Below are positions 25,725 to 36,439 of a DNA stretch of 64,000 nt, one piece after another. Numbering within the stretch: the stretch's first letter is position 1; each line of letters begins with the position of its first letter. Source of the stretch: Botryosphaeria dothidea (taxonomy: Eukaryota; Ascomycota; Dothideomycetes; Botryosphaeriales; Botryosphaeriaceae). The notes under the pieces are model-generated. The model had not been told where the DNA came from and searched no databases. It saw nothing but the letters and a program-made list of their open reading frames with translations. The stretch lies in assembly GCA_011503125.2 (NCBI GenBank), contig WWBZ02000033.1, positions 3,720,001 to 3,784,000 on the forward strand, read 5' to 3'. The position numbers and the translations under genes are program-made.

Positions 25725-26696
25725 ATGGTAGACAAAACCCTCGAAGACTCCACTCCACCCATGAGCAAAACGAAACGCAAACAAACAATCTGGCCCGACC
25801 TCCTCGTCATCAACCCAACCGCGCCGCACACCCACACCATCATCCTCCTCCACGGCCGCGGCAGCAACGCCGAGCGCTTCGGCCTCGAACTCGTCAACGC
25901 CGCCACCACCTCCGCCGGCAACACCCTCGCCGAGCTCTTCCCGGCCGCCAAGTTCGTCTTCCCGACCGCCAAGAAGCGCCGCTCGACCATCCTCAAGCGC
26001 GTCCCGATCAACCAGTGGTTCGACAACCACAGCCTCGAGGATCCGTCGGAGTGCCAGCATCTGCAGTACGACGGCCTGCGGGAGACGGGCGCGTTCGTGC
26101 ACGGGCTGGTCGAGCGGGAGGCGGCTGCGGTCGGGGCGGGGCGGGTCGTCGTGGGCGGGCTGAGCCAGGGGTGCGCGGCTGCGTTGCATGCGCTGCTGAG
26201 CTTTGGGGAAGGGGGAGAGGCGCTCGCAGGGTTTGTGGGGATGAGCGGGTGGCTGCCGTTTGCGGAGACGCTGGATCCGAGGGGGAGGGGCGGACCGGGC
26301 TGTGGCGACGGAGAGGAGGAGGGCGGTGGTGAGGACGGTGTGGTGTTTGGCTCTGATGGTGACGAGGGCGAGGACGGAGAGGGCGGAGGTGCGGTCGAAC
26401 GGAGTGTCTGCCTCGGCGAGCTGCAGGTGCGCGCGGCTAATGCGGCGCGCGATATCGCATCTCTGCCGTCACTCTCTTCTGGGGAAGTGCCGCTCTTTCC
26501 ACGTACTCCAATCTTCTTGGGACATGGCAGGAATGATGAGAAAGTCTCAGTACGGCTCGGCCAGCAAGCGAGGGATGTGTTGCTCTCGTTGGGTTGTCAG
26601 GTTCGATGGGAAGACTATGATGAAGGGCACTGGTATAAGGTCCCTGAGGAGATTGACGATCTGGCAAACTTTCTCGGGGAAACTGTCAGGGCATAG
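25725..26696 (+). CDS. Acyl-protein thioesterase-like alpha/beta hydrolase
   Basis: An uninterrupted frame of 323 aa from ATG 25725. The fold markers are in order: IILLHGRGSNAERFG (oxyanion HG motif), the nucleophile elbow GGLSQGCAAALHALL (G-x-S-x-G), a downstream FVGMSGWLPF, the acid in GHGRNDEKVSVRLG and the His in EGHWYKVPEEIDDLANFL. This is the phospholipase/carboxylesterase family that includes acyl-protein thioesterase; relatives remove palmitoyl groups from proteins or hydrolyse short esters. Between the elbow and the acid there is an insert of about 35 residues made almost only of Gly, Glu and Asp, absent from the usual family length of about 230-250 aa. The N-terminus (MVDKTLEDSTPPMSKTKRKQ) allows a later start at the second Met. 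Intact. Confidence 0.85.
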   Translation: MVDKTLEDSTPPMSKTKRKQTIWPDLLVINPTAPHTHTIILLHGRGSNAERFGLELVNAATTSAGNTLAELFPAAKFVFPTAKKRRSTILKRVPINQWFDNHSLEDPSECQHLQYDGLRETGAFVHGLVEREAAAVGAGRVVVGGLSQGCAAALHALLSFGEGGEALAGFVGMSGWLPFAETLDPRGRGGPGCGDGEEEGGGEDGVVFGSDGDEGEDGEGGGAVERSVCLGELQVRAANAARDIASLPSLSSGEVPLFPRTPIFLGHGRNDEKVSVRLGQQARDVLLSLGCQVRWEDYDEGHWYKVPEEIDDLANFLGETVRA

Positions 26697-27057
26697 AACG
26701 AGGAAGAAATCAATAAAAAAAAAAATGCATGAGACGCAGCTATTATTTGCAAATCAATAGTAACGCGGATATCTAACGAGCTCGAAGAGGAAGAAATCAA
26801 AGTTAAAAAGAGAATGGCGGAAAAGGGTGAAAGGGGTTAATTTATAGAGGTCAAGGTCGTCGAGCGAGGACGGCATACTCGAAGATGGAACTTCAAACTC
26901 GAAGAAGTAGCGCACTGGAATGAACATTTACTGCTAATTATACTGTACTAGTGATCTATAGTACATGTGGAAAAATCTTCAATTTACCGACAGATGGCAA
27001 GGGACACCCAGCCTTGGCTGAATCCTGATTCCATACGCCATGTCCCATTGACATGCT

Positions 27058-28646
27058 TCACACCCGCCTAGGCAAAAATAGCCGCCTCGGTGTAAGCCAA
27101 AAGTTCTCCATCCGCCTCGACACGGTCGACCTTGCCTCCGGATTCAACATGCCCTCCGCCCGCTCCAACGCCGCCTTCCGCTCAATCTCAAAGATCTTCC
27201 ACGACCGCAACATCCACAAGCTCGCCGCGCCCAGGATGAACATGGCGCTCACAAAAATCTGCGCCACGAGATACTTGCGCACGCCCTCGCCCAGCCCGGC
27301 CGAGTTGACCAGCTGCATCGCAATCGGCTCCGCAAACGTCGTCGGCAGCACCAGCGCGAAGCAGATCAGCCCGAACACGCTCGCCAGGTCCGCGATGCCC
27401 ACCACCTCCGCCAGCACCGGCGCGATCGTGCTCCAGAACGTGCCGCACACCATGCCGCTGAGGACGGCGAACGCGACCAGCACGCCGTACGAGTGCGCGG
27501 GGATCCACAGCGCCAGGCAGAGCACGCCGCACAGCGCCGTCATCAGCATCGCCATGTTGATGCGCCCCAGCACGTCGCTGTAGTAGCCGACGATGGGGCG
27601 GCCCACGCCGAGGCCGAGGTTGAGCAGCGCGTTGGCGACGGCGCCCTGCGATGCGGAGAGCCCGATCGTCGACGCGAAGTTGGGCAGCGAGTAGTACAGC
27701 GTGATGTACCCGAGCTCCGTCACGACGCCCCAGAAGACGATGAGCAGCACCTCGACGCGGCTGAGGTCGCGCAGGTTGAAGGCGCGCAGGCGCGACTTGG
27801 CGCGCGGGGCGTGCTGCGGGTGCTGGGGCGGGGGCGGGGCGTGGAGGTGCGGCTGGATGCGGTCTTTGAGGAGGATCGAGGAGAGCAGGTTGACGACGAC
27901 GGAGCAGAGGGCCAGGATGCGGTACGTCCAGGCGATGCCGACGACTTGGATGCCGTGCCCCGCGCCCAGGCTGTAGGCGAGGCCGCCCAGGCCGGCGCCG
28001 GATGTCGAGAGCCCGACGGCGAGGCTGCGGTGCGTGGAGAACCAGGGGGGCAGGACGGCCGTGGCGGTGATGTAGAGGAAGCCCATGCCCCATCCGAAGC
28101 ATACGCCCTGGCTGAGGAACAGGTGCCAGATCTTGGTGGCGTAGGACGAGGTGAATAGAGCAAGGAATACGACTGCGGTCCCAATCAGGAGGGTGTTGCG
28201 GGTGCCCAGCTTCTGTCGGCTAGTGCCGGCAATAGGCGAGACCATCAGGGCTTGGGAGATGGACAGGCCGCCGATAAGGGCATATTCCAGATGCCCCGCT
28301 CCTGGAAAAGAATCTCTTTCGAGAAAGTAGTTGAGAATAACGCCCCAAGCCTGGGGATAGTGGTTAGAATAATGGGGAACTGAAATGGCTGTGATGTGGG
28401 AGATGAGTCACTTACACCATTGACGCCCCAAGTGTGAGCATTGATGAGGAAGACGCAAGCCGTACACACCCAAGCATATCCGCCATTAGGCGGAACATCC
28501 TCTTGCAGGATTATGTTTGTGTCGTCTTGCGGTTGTGTTGCTGAGTGAATAGAGCCTCTCTCACCGAAATTCTGATGTTGCAGTTCAATGCTGCTATCAA
28601 ATGCGTCATCGTGGCGCGATTCGGGCCGTCCCGGGTTGTCTTGCAT
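27058..28646 (-). CDS. MFS transporter, monocarboxylate transporter type
   Basis: Two exons (28646-28416 and 28350-27058) encode 507 aa; the 65-nt intron has GTAAGT and a TTCTAAC branch point. The cytosolic N-terminus leads to PPNGGYAWVCTACVFLINAH, the signature first helix of fungal MCH/monocarboxylate-like transporters, then AWGVILNYFL, and about 12 membrane segments with a long central loop (RIQPHLHAPPPPQHPQHAP) between helices 6 and 7. The C-terminal half has GVGRPIVGYYSDVLGRINM, the conserved loop of the second bundle. Likely substrates are short carboxylates or related solutes at the plasma membrane; the exact substrate cannot be read. The start is taken at MQDNPGRPES because the frame upstream has only a TTG. 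Third codon positions are strongly GC-rich. Intact. Confidence 0.88.
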
Positions 28647-29155
28647 GTCAATGCTTGTCAATGAGGGCTGCCAGGCTAGAATTTCGTATTGAATGCAAGA
28701 AATTTCTGAATATCAGCTCGAAGGTCGGGGTTTAATATGTTTTGCAGCTTTTTTGAGGTTTAAATAGAAAATTCGCGGGGTACGCAAGCGGCAGGAGAAA
28801 AGAGACCCATTACCCACTACCATACCCGAAGAGGATAATGTTTCCGCTAGGGCGCAATCACGTGCATTATGAGTCAATTTTGACAAGTATTTAGTTCGTG
28901 AGTGGTCCATTAAATACCGCGACAATCGATGTCGCGCCCAATCCAGAACGTTCGGTGTCACTGAAAGGTCCACTCATGTCGCCATGAACTGCTCATTACT
29001 CCAGGAGGGGAACTCCAAGATTCCGGGATGCATGTGAGAACTCCATATTAAGTTTCGAAAATATTGAAAGCTTTGGTAATCTTCATGATGCGTTGGCGAG
29101 GACAGAGGAACGAGCTCCTGTTATTGCAGCGGACGTTGATATGTACGGTTCTCCT
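28647..29155. other. Intergenic
   Basis: Region between the MFS transporter start and the 3' end of the methyltransferase gene. No coding signal recognised. Confidence 0.5.
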
Positions 29156-30654
29156 CTACTTGCTTTCCGGTTTGCGGCCGTAGACGACAGAACTGCGGGC
29201 AGATGAGCAAAATTGGGCCTTTCCCGCCAGAGTAGAAACGACTTACTATGTATAGTATGGGTGCACTTTCCTACTCCTGATCGCGGCTCTGTACCTTGCA
29301 ACCAGGACCTGCACCTCCTCGTATTTCCACTACGCTCAGATCAGCTTCAAAACATCCCACACCGCAACTGCGGGGTACCGAGACTTACACTAAGCACATG
29401 CGTGCAGAGATACATGGCCCACCCCTCAGCACCTTGGAAGCAGTACAAGAGATGCCACTTTCCAATCTCCTTCAACCTGGGATCACTACTCCAAGGACCA
29501 ATCGGCACCTTGTAGTCCACCTGGTGGACGTCTTCGAATCCGGCATCAATCATGTGCTGCTTCATATCCTTCCAGACATCCAGCGTCCTGCCGAACTTGG
29601 GTGAATCGGCTGCGTTGATGAAGAGCGGGCCCCATTCTTTGAGTACTTTGTCTTCGTACTTCTCCAGGGTATCGTCGTCGCAACGGGTCAGAATGGACAT
29701 CTCCAGCTGCTGGAACCAACCACCTGGCTTGATAGCACGGAAAGCCTGCTCATAGTACTTGGGCCAGTCATCTATGCTGCCGTAAAGCATGCGGGTGTGG
29801 ACGAAGTCGAAGTGGTTTTCGGGGAAGGTCCAGTTTTCCGTGGCGTCGTCGAGCTCGAACCTGCAGTTCGGAGGCCTGCGGGTACCTTGCTTAGCCTTAC
29901 TGCCTAGTGCCTAGATGCGAACGCGCTTCTTACAGTATGGACGGCTGGATTGGCGACAGATCTGTGCCGATGACCTCGGCGCTGGGATATTCGTCCGCGA
30001 AATCTCTGCCCGTCTTGTCAACGCGGTGCCTCTTGCGCCACAGTTTCGCTAGGGAAGGGCATACATGGCCCAAATGCCAGTACCAGTGCCGACGTCCAAG
30101 ACTTTCTACTCCATGCGTTAGACCCCGTTCATCCAAAGCGCGGGACAACTGCTTGCCTGCGGGTTATCGCCAATCGGAGCCAAGAACAACTTGTCGCCCA
30201 TGACCATCCTCAGCATGTGATGCCTGCTTGCGTCTCAGAGATCTGATGTTGTGCAGAAAAGGGTCCAAAGTTTACCCGATGTCCAATTGGTCGTTCTGCG
30301 TGTCGTCATTGGGGCCCCTGGGCACGGCTTTCGTATTAGCGCCGAGTTCCCCCTTTCAAATCAAGACTTCGAGCTGGTGCCGTACCAGTATGCTCCTTCC
30401 TTCCATTTCTGGTAGCGACGGCCGTTTTCAAAGCGGTGACGCCAGATGGTCGAGGCGATGGAGGTGGTGTCGCTGAGTTCGTCCTCGCCGATGGCCGAGT
30501 CGTCTTCATTTTCGTCCTGCGGGGTGATGGTTAGTATCGCTAACGTTAGAAGACTCAGCGAATTCGTAGGCATTACGATTGGGATGTTGTTGACAGGCTC
30601 GCTCGACGGAGCAAAATCGGGCGTGCCAGGGGTGGGGCGGGGGGGGGAAGACAT
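29156..30654 (-). CDS. LaeA/UMTA-like SAM-dependent methyltransferase
   Basis: Nine exons (30654-30577, 30516-30386, 30317-30276, 30223-30157, 30105-30065, 30005-29934, 29875-29389, 29329-29247, 29192-29156) give 1038 nt, 345 aa, all phases consistent. Motif I is [20 protein letters not shown], assembled across intron 5; the acidic loop is VIGTDLSPIQPS, and PPNCRFELDDAT, HTRMLYGSIDDW and KPGGWFQQLEM follow in the usual order. The N-terminus WRHRFENGRRYQKWKEGAYW and the C-terminal VHPYYTY...VVYGRKPESK are also typical. Relatives are the secondary-metabolism regulator LaeA and many UMTA enzymes of unknown substrate, so a regulatory role cannot be claimed. Intron 4 (30106-30156) begins GC rather than GT. 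No disabling change: this gene is under selection or recently so. Confidence 0.9.
30106..30156 (-). other. GC-AG intron in the methyltransferase gene
   Basis: The exon ends CCGCAG and the intron begins GCAAGC, with a TCTAAC branch point and a TAG acceptor. Removing it joins GDNPQ to [10 protein letters not shown] in frame. No GT donor nearby keeps the motif intact. Confidence 0.75.
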
Positions 30655-32303
30655 GGTGAGAATAAGCTCGCCGGGTAACTAGGATGCCGGTCGCGGATGC
30701 TCCCAAGCGCACCACGTCCGAAACAAATCCAGCAGGCGAAGGAGATAAAGCAGAGAGAAGAGAGCCCAAGAACTTCGTGTAACAGAACAAAGGCGGGGGA
30801 AAGGCGGTCGCGGAGGGGAGGTATGTGAGATCGGGGATACGGGGTCCTTATTTTTCTGCACGGCTGCGCCCCGATTCCCCGAACGGCTTTCCTTCTCGCT
30901 CGCCACGTTGCGAATTGGAACGCGTGCCGAGAATGAGCATCGCGTGAGAGCCCTTCCCGAGCCTTCTTTCGGCAGCTCCCTAGTTTCAGCCTTGCAACGT
31001 GGTTGGCGCAACTCCGCGTGGCGCGTGGACGCTGCGCTCCGGTCGCGTCTCCGGCCCCACAGAATTCCACCATTGATAGTGGCATCGACGGCTGTTCTCT
31101 CGGTCGATAATCGACGTTGACGCGTGCGGGCGAGTCATGCTTTATCATGAGACCGCCAGGCTACACGGCGTCTCGTTTTCTGGAACAGAGCTGTCAGTGA
31201 GATCGCTGCACCCTTCATGTATAGTGCTTCGTGCTGCATGAGCTCCGCCTGGGAAAGGAATTCCAGGTCCATATTGGGATTCTTGCATGTACTCTTCCTG
31301 GAATCGCCGATCATAATTGCCTCGTTTAATCCAGGGGGCGGGCTGTCAACAAATGCAAGATCTCAGTGAAATCGCCTGGGTAGACACTAACGATATCCCA
31401 CGTAGCTCGGAAGACTCTCTCGCACAGCTTGAACATCTAGACCTAGGCTCCGCTAGCTCTTCGTATAAGTATTCGAAGCCTGACTCTCGACTAGTGATTT
31501 AGTAAGTTCGCTACCGCTGCATCGGGTTCTCATGCAGGTCCATCAGTCAGCACACTACAAAAACTCAAAGAACATGAGGTAGATTCTAAACAAACACTCC
31601 TCAGCACTGAGCGTTACTTGACTCTTTTGAAAATTTGCAGTATTGAATTCTACTAATTGGTGCAAAACAGCGAAGTGGAAGAGGGGATTCCACGCTTCCA
31701 TATACTGTGTCGCGTATGGCGTTGTGCCAAGAGTGAGCGAGCCAATGATGACGCTATTAGTTTGGCACCGAAAACGAAGTCTCAAACCATGAACGTGAAT
31801 TGCAGCCCGAAGCTACAGCACGAAGCGTAGATGGTTGTCTGTGGCAATGCTCGTTACAATGCACTGGCTAAATTTTGACTTTTTTTTTGGCTGTCAGTCA
31901 ACAAGCGCAATTCAGAGGTTTCCTATGGTTTGACTTGACCTGACTTGCTTGGTGAAACCTCTGCTAAAGACGAAGATTCGGACGGCCGTGAGCTTCACAT
32001 GTTCTAATATTGATGAAATTCTCGGAACCGTTAAGACAAGAATAGACGATATAGAGACCGGAACAGTTCTGCACTAATCCGACCCTAGTGACCGGCTTCG
32101 ATGCCTAAACCAAATCTTCCAAAGCCAAGCAAATTCAGCCAATACTTCCTAGATAAAGGCCCATCCACAGAGACGATCAAACTTATGGGTCTCTGCCAGA
32201 ATGATGTTAGTGATCATCTATCACATGGTCAAGTGAAACCCATTTTCTTCTCAACAACGGTCGTCAATTCTCGACGTGAGATCAACCCTACTCGTTGCGG
32301 CTT
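30655..32303. other. Intergenic with weak frames
   Basis: Upstream of the methyltransferase gene and downstream of the SNF2 gene. Short frames at 31317-31502 (plus) and 31555-31785 (minus, containing FHFAVLHQLVEFN) look protein-like but have no domain and no partner exons that I could join. Confidence 0.4.
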
Positions 32304-34187
32304 TCAAGATACTACTCTGCTGTTAGCCTGGCACTTGACCCAAGGAAGAAATGATTGGATTTGGAAGAAACACACCTTGAGGAATCTCTCTCTCAAGCTC
32401 ATCATGTCTATTAACCCTTCTTCTTGAAAAGATTGATCGATGACGGTCATCTTTAGATCTTGTACCTCCATAACATACTAGTAAATCAATGCCCGCGCTG
32501 TGAGAATTTCGAAAAGTCTGCTCTTGCTACTAGGCTCCTTAAACTTACCTCTTCGATTGAGTCTTTTACAACATATTTCGTAGCGACTACCTCCTGGGTC
32601 TGGCCCATCCTGTGCACGCGGTCAAGCGCTTGCTCTTCAGCCATCGGACTCCACTGTGGTTCCAGAAGATGGACGTGTGATGCAACGGTCAAATCAAGCC
32701 TAATCATGGGGCCATCGTTAGAAGTCTATTCTTTTTCGATAGAATAGAAGAGAATAGTTGCTCACCCAACACCGGCGCTTCCAATGGAGGCGAGCAATAC
32801 GGTACATTGAGGATTCGATCGAAATTTCTGAAGAGATTTTCTTCGTTGTGAAGCTGATCTGTCGCCATCAATTCTTTCGAACTGGGTCCCACCAGCTGTG
32901 AGTGCTTTTTGCACAAGGTCCAACATGCGAGTCCAGCACGAGAAAACAACACTGAAATCCTGTCATTCTTCTTGTTTCTTCATGTACGAATTTGGAGACT
33001 TACTGCTTGGAATTGCGTCCATCATCCGACTGTAGGGTTTGCAATAGTGCCTTGATCTTTGAGGAAGTAGCGTAACCATTGTCGGCCCCAGCATCTGTTA
33101 ACACAGCTTTTGGGATCGGCGAGTTCTGCTTTGGAGTAGTTTCTTTCTCGAAACAGAGTTTGCAGTTTTTGGTTTTCTCACTAAGCTTGTCCTCTTCGAT
33201 CTCCATCTCTCATCTTGCACAGATGCTGTGTCCGCAGTCGAGTTCGGTAATTACATCATCGGCCGAGGATGTCATTGTGACTTTGCAGATTGCACATCTG
33301 TCAGTTGCCCTTCCGAGGTCATCTGTGATTACTTGTCGGCGCATTGAATAGGGTGCGTTGAGAAGTTCAACCAAGTGAGTAGGTAAAAGAGCTCTCCCAT
33401 GGTCGCAAAACTGCCGTAGTCGTATGATGGTCTGAAAGATAGAACCGGAATGTCGGCACGGCTGATTAGACAGTGCCCCTCCTAGTATGGCAGCATAGCT
33501 TTTGCGTAGAATGTCGTAGTCGTTCCTTTCCTCTGCTGTGAGAAACACACTATGTGTTACTTGTCGACGAAGTGACAGCTGGAGATCTTGAAGCACACAT
33601 GATTTAGTTCTTCTCAGAGAAACCGCTTGCACGAGTTTTCGCAAATCCCTCAATCCGTATGTCTTGTTTTTTTTCAGAGGGTTCGTGATTCTGTTGTTGA
33701 ACAGTCCGGGCTTATGGAAAGGGTGAGCTCTTAAAAACCCCAGAAGGGAGCCGAAATATTCTACCCTGTTGTAGATAGGTGTTCCAGTCAAGCACCATCG
33801 ACATACAGCTTTGAGAGAATGAACAGCCTTCCAACGATTGGACGATCTAGTCCTGATGACGTGGGCTAAATGGGATTAAAGTTAGTCGTGGTAAGAAGCA
33901 GCGAAGGTGACAATTTTGACAGACCTTCATCGAGCACTATCCGATACCATTGGATTGATTCGATCGAGTTTTCTCCCTTTCTTTTGCTAGATTTCTGAAA
34001 TTTCTCGGCTACAATGAGGTCATACGTAGTCAGGACGATATCGTAGTCACCAAGTGGTCGAAGCGTTCTCCTCGCAGACCCGTGGTAGATATGAAACGAG
34101 ACGACCCCAGGGTAGAGATGTCTATTAACGACTTAGTGCATCTGTCTGTTATATTCGAGCCATCATGTGTATTTACCTTTGAATTTG

Positions 34188-34351
34188 ATGGAATTTGCGC
34201 TTGATCGGTCGGAATCGATGAATGAATGACTTGATTGCTTCGTTGCTGAGGCGCTTGTGGTGTTGATCCCCAAGACGTCTCAGAATGAATGACTAAGCTA
34301 ATATACTATCCAATAACAGATAATGGAGGTGATTGAGCTCATTTTCCATCA
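34188..34351. mobile_element. Short TGATGG...CCATCA element, copy 1 (in the SNF2 gene)
   Basis: 164 bp with imperfect terminal inverted repeats (TGATGGAATTTGCGCTTGATC against TGATGGAAAATGAGCTCAATC) and a perfect 5-bp duplication GAATT (34183-34187 and 34352-34356). It interrupts the exon that encodes TWEEQI. Its ends also fit the TG...CA rule with a 5-bp TSD, so a very small solo LTR is possible; the long inverted repeats favour a MITE-like element. No coding capacity. Confidence 0.8.
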
Positions 34352-34872
34352 GAATTTGTTCCTCCCAGGTTTGTAGAACTTCAGCAATCAGCTCGATTCA
34401 TCTTCCCAATGCGTAACTTGAGCTTACGAGATAGAGGAGTAACTATCAATGTTGAATGACTGCTATTTTCTTGGTTTTTGGGAGGAGAGGTTCCCCTGGA
34501 ATGATCGAGATAAGCAGTTATCAAGCTGAGCATTGATAGAGTCTTTCCTAGACCCATTCCCTGTAGAACGTCACCTTAAATTAAACATCGGACAAAGGGA
34601 GTTGTGAGGTAGGTATGACGTGGAACAGCTTACATCTGCAAGAATACCACCAAAGAACATTTGAGGTCTAGTAGATTGAATACTTTCGGTAACCGTGTTT
34701 TTAAACCTAGTGGCGGTGTGAGTGTCTCGGATATACAGCACTGGAAGCGTGGTCTACTCACATAGATCTCCCGTCCTCCTGTGTAAATTTCACCCATAAT
34801 GCTCCAAACTCATTACTCTCAACAGTCCTATTTTCTCTTTCGATCATCATGGAGAGTGCCTTCTTTTGGTGA

Positions 34873-34931
34873 CTGTGAGTTGTTGGTTTAGCATTCTACT
34901 TCCGGAATTCTTTATTACTCAAAAAAACTTA
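34873..34931 (-). other. Intron of the SNF2 gene with an ATAAGT donor
   Basis: The exon ends ...TTGAAACA and the next bases are ATAAGT where GTAAGT is expected. A TGCTAAAC branch point and CTCACAG acceptor follow, and joining gives LLKHHQKKALSMMI in frame. One G to A change at the first intron base explains it. Whether it still splices is unknown. Confidence 0.6.
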
Positions 34932-35924
34932 TTGTTTCAATAAAGTACGGAGTAGCTGGCTCACTGCCATTTCTTTGAATACCTGAGGTCCCTGTGCGGA
35001 GTCCAAAATTTGTTGAACTTGATGCTGGAGGGAACGGTTCTCTGAGAGGGTTTGAGTTTGTCTTAGCGTAACCACAGGCTGCTCCGCAAGATCCATCATC
35101 CCAGCAGATGAGCCAGGACCACAGAGTATGTGAGGGTTATTGTAAGGTGCGAGGAATTCCATCCCATGAGGATGCTGTAAGAACAGGCCAGCCTGATCAA
35201 GGACACCAGCGATTGCACCTTCCACAGCCCTCATGCCGTAGACCAACACAAGGAGTTCTTGCGTTTCGGGTTTTCCCTTTTTGGATTTTGTCACTGGAAC
35301 AAGTGGCTTTAGTGTCGCTTGGTGCTTGTCACGGAAAAGCATCAAAGCGGCGCCCGTCTGAGGTGGAAGGAGCCCGCAATAAACGCCTGTCACTGGGTTG
35401 CGGATGACTAACAAGTCTTTCTGATAATCAAGGAGAACACTGATAAGAGGCTCATTAATTTTGGTAAGTGCATCGAGCCTCAAGTGCATGGGAATAATGA
35501 TCTAATATCATTAGTGCGGCAAGTTTAGATAACCTGGTCTATGACCACTTACCATTCCAAAGCAGACGTCAAATTTGCGGGGCCTTGTGACATTCCTCTC
35601 GGTGTCACTATTGCCGATATTACCTAAAATGAAATAAGCTACAGAGGATTCTTCCATTACCAAGAATTGTACTCACTGTCATCTTCTATTGCAGAACTTG
35701 ATACAGCGGGTGAACTAAGCAAAGAGGTGACATCCGTGTATTGATTATCCCGTCGCATTTTTTTGTTGGGACGCTGTTCCATCTCCTCGTATTGTGGAAG
35801 TCCAGGCCATGAATGGTAGGAAGGGGTAGGTGACGGCGCATGTTTTCTGTCATTCTCACGTTGTAAGGGCTGGTATTGAACAAGTGGGTTATTTGTATAG
35901 GGAGTGAAGTTCATCGTAGATTGG

Positions 35925-36029
35925 CATGAGGAGGAAGAGGGTAGGTGACCCGGTCCCTCTTATATAGTAGCTATATAACAAATTCTTGGTGTTGACCCTT
36001 GGTTCAATCAGACCCTGTTCCTCCCAACA
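35925..36029 (-). mobile_element. LTR fragment, family B, just upstream of the SNF2 start
   Basis: On the minus strand it starts TGTTGGGAGGAACAGGGTC and matches the element at 47120-47254 as far as CTCATGCCA, about 10 bp before the ATG at 35914. It contains CTATATAAGAGGG, a TATA box about 45 bp upstream of the ATG. The 3' boundary and a TSD are not clear, so the LTR may be truncated or may even include the first codons. The upstream interval 36030-36439 has no gene. Confidence 0.68.
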
Positions 36030-36439
36030 GCTGGATATTGCTTTCCCAATCCATGTCGTGGTGGGAAGAACCAAGGAATATGGCGCTCAGAAGGAAGATA
36101 TGCGCTTTTTACAGGAAGTGAAAGTCTGCCTCGTCTCTCGGCAATTGTGTTGTGTAACAAGATAACACACCTCTGTCGGGTCGCGCTGCACTAGCGGGTA
36201 CACAAACGCCACGTCGGGCTGACTGGGGCTGCTGCGCCTTGCAACGTGCATTGCTGACGTGGAAATTCCAGGCCAAGGCGTACAGACGACACGCAAGACC
36301 AATCAGAGCTGTTATGCCTTGCGAGGTAAGTACATGCATCGCTGCAGCCTAGTTTTTAAACAGTTGGTTCTCTCAATTTCCGTACTGGATCTTCCGCACT
36401 CGTTTTCAGTCGCTCAGCCGGGTCATTCAAGCGTCCATC

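Larger units (their letters stand above)
32304..35914 (-). pseudogene. Rad5/HLTF-type SNF2 helicase with RING finger, disrupted
   Basis: Most of a RING-SNF2 protein can be read. The N-terminal domain ends in GLFLQHPHGMEFLAPYNNPH. It is followed by KALSMMIERENR, the Walker A region GGILAD...GMGLGKTLSMLS, LIVTPLS, TWEEQI, FHIYHGSARR, the DEAH box VLDE-AHVIRTRSSNRW, LTGTPIYNRVE, a RING (CAIC, CGHSIC, CKLC), then VVFSCWTRMLDLVQ, IDGDRS and QALDRVHRMGQ. The gene ends near 32304. Breaks: a 164-bp element at 34188-34351 carrying a stop, TGA inside the RING at 33210-33212, and an ATAAGT in place of a GT donor at 34931. Removing the element and one TSD gives EEQIQRHLYPG across a normal intron. Such proteins remodel chromatin or act in DNA repair with ubiquitin ligase activity. 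An LTR lies directly upstream of the ATG. Confidence 0.78.

Noticed and set aside
27493..28158. Plus-strand frame opposite the MFS transporter
   Set aside because: Shadow frame; the minus strand has clear membrane helices and family motifs.
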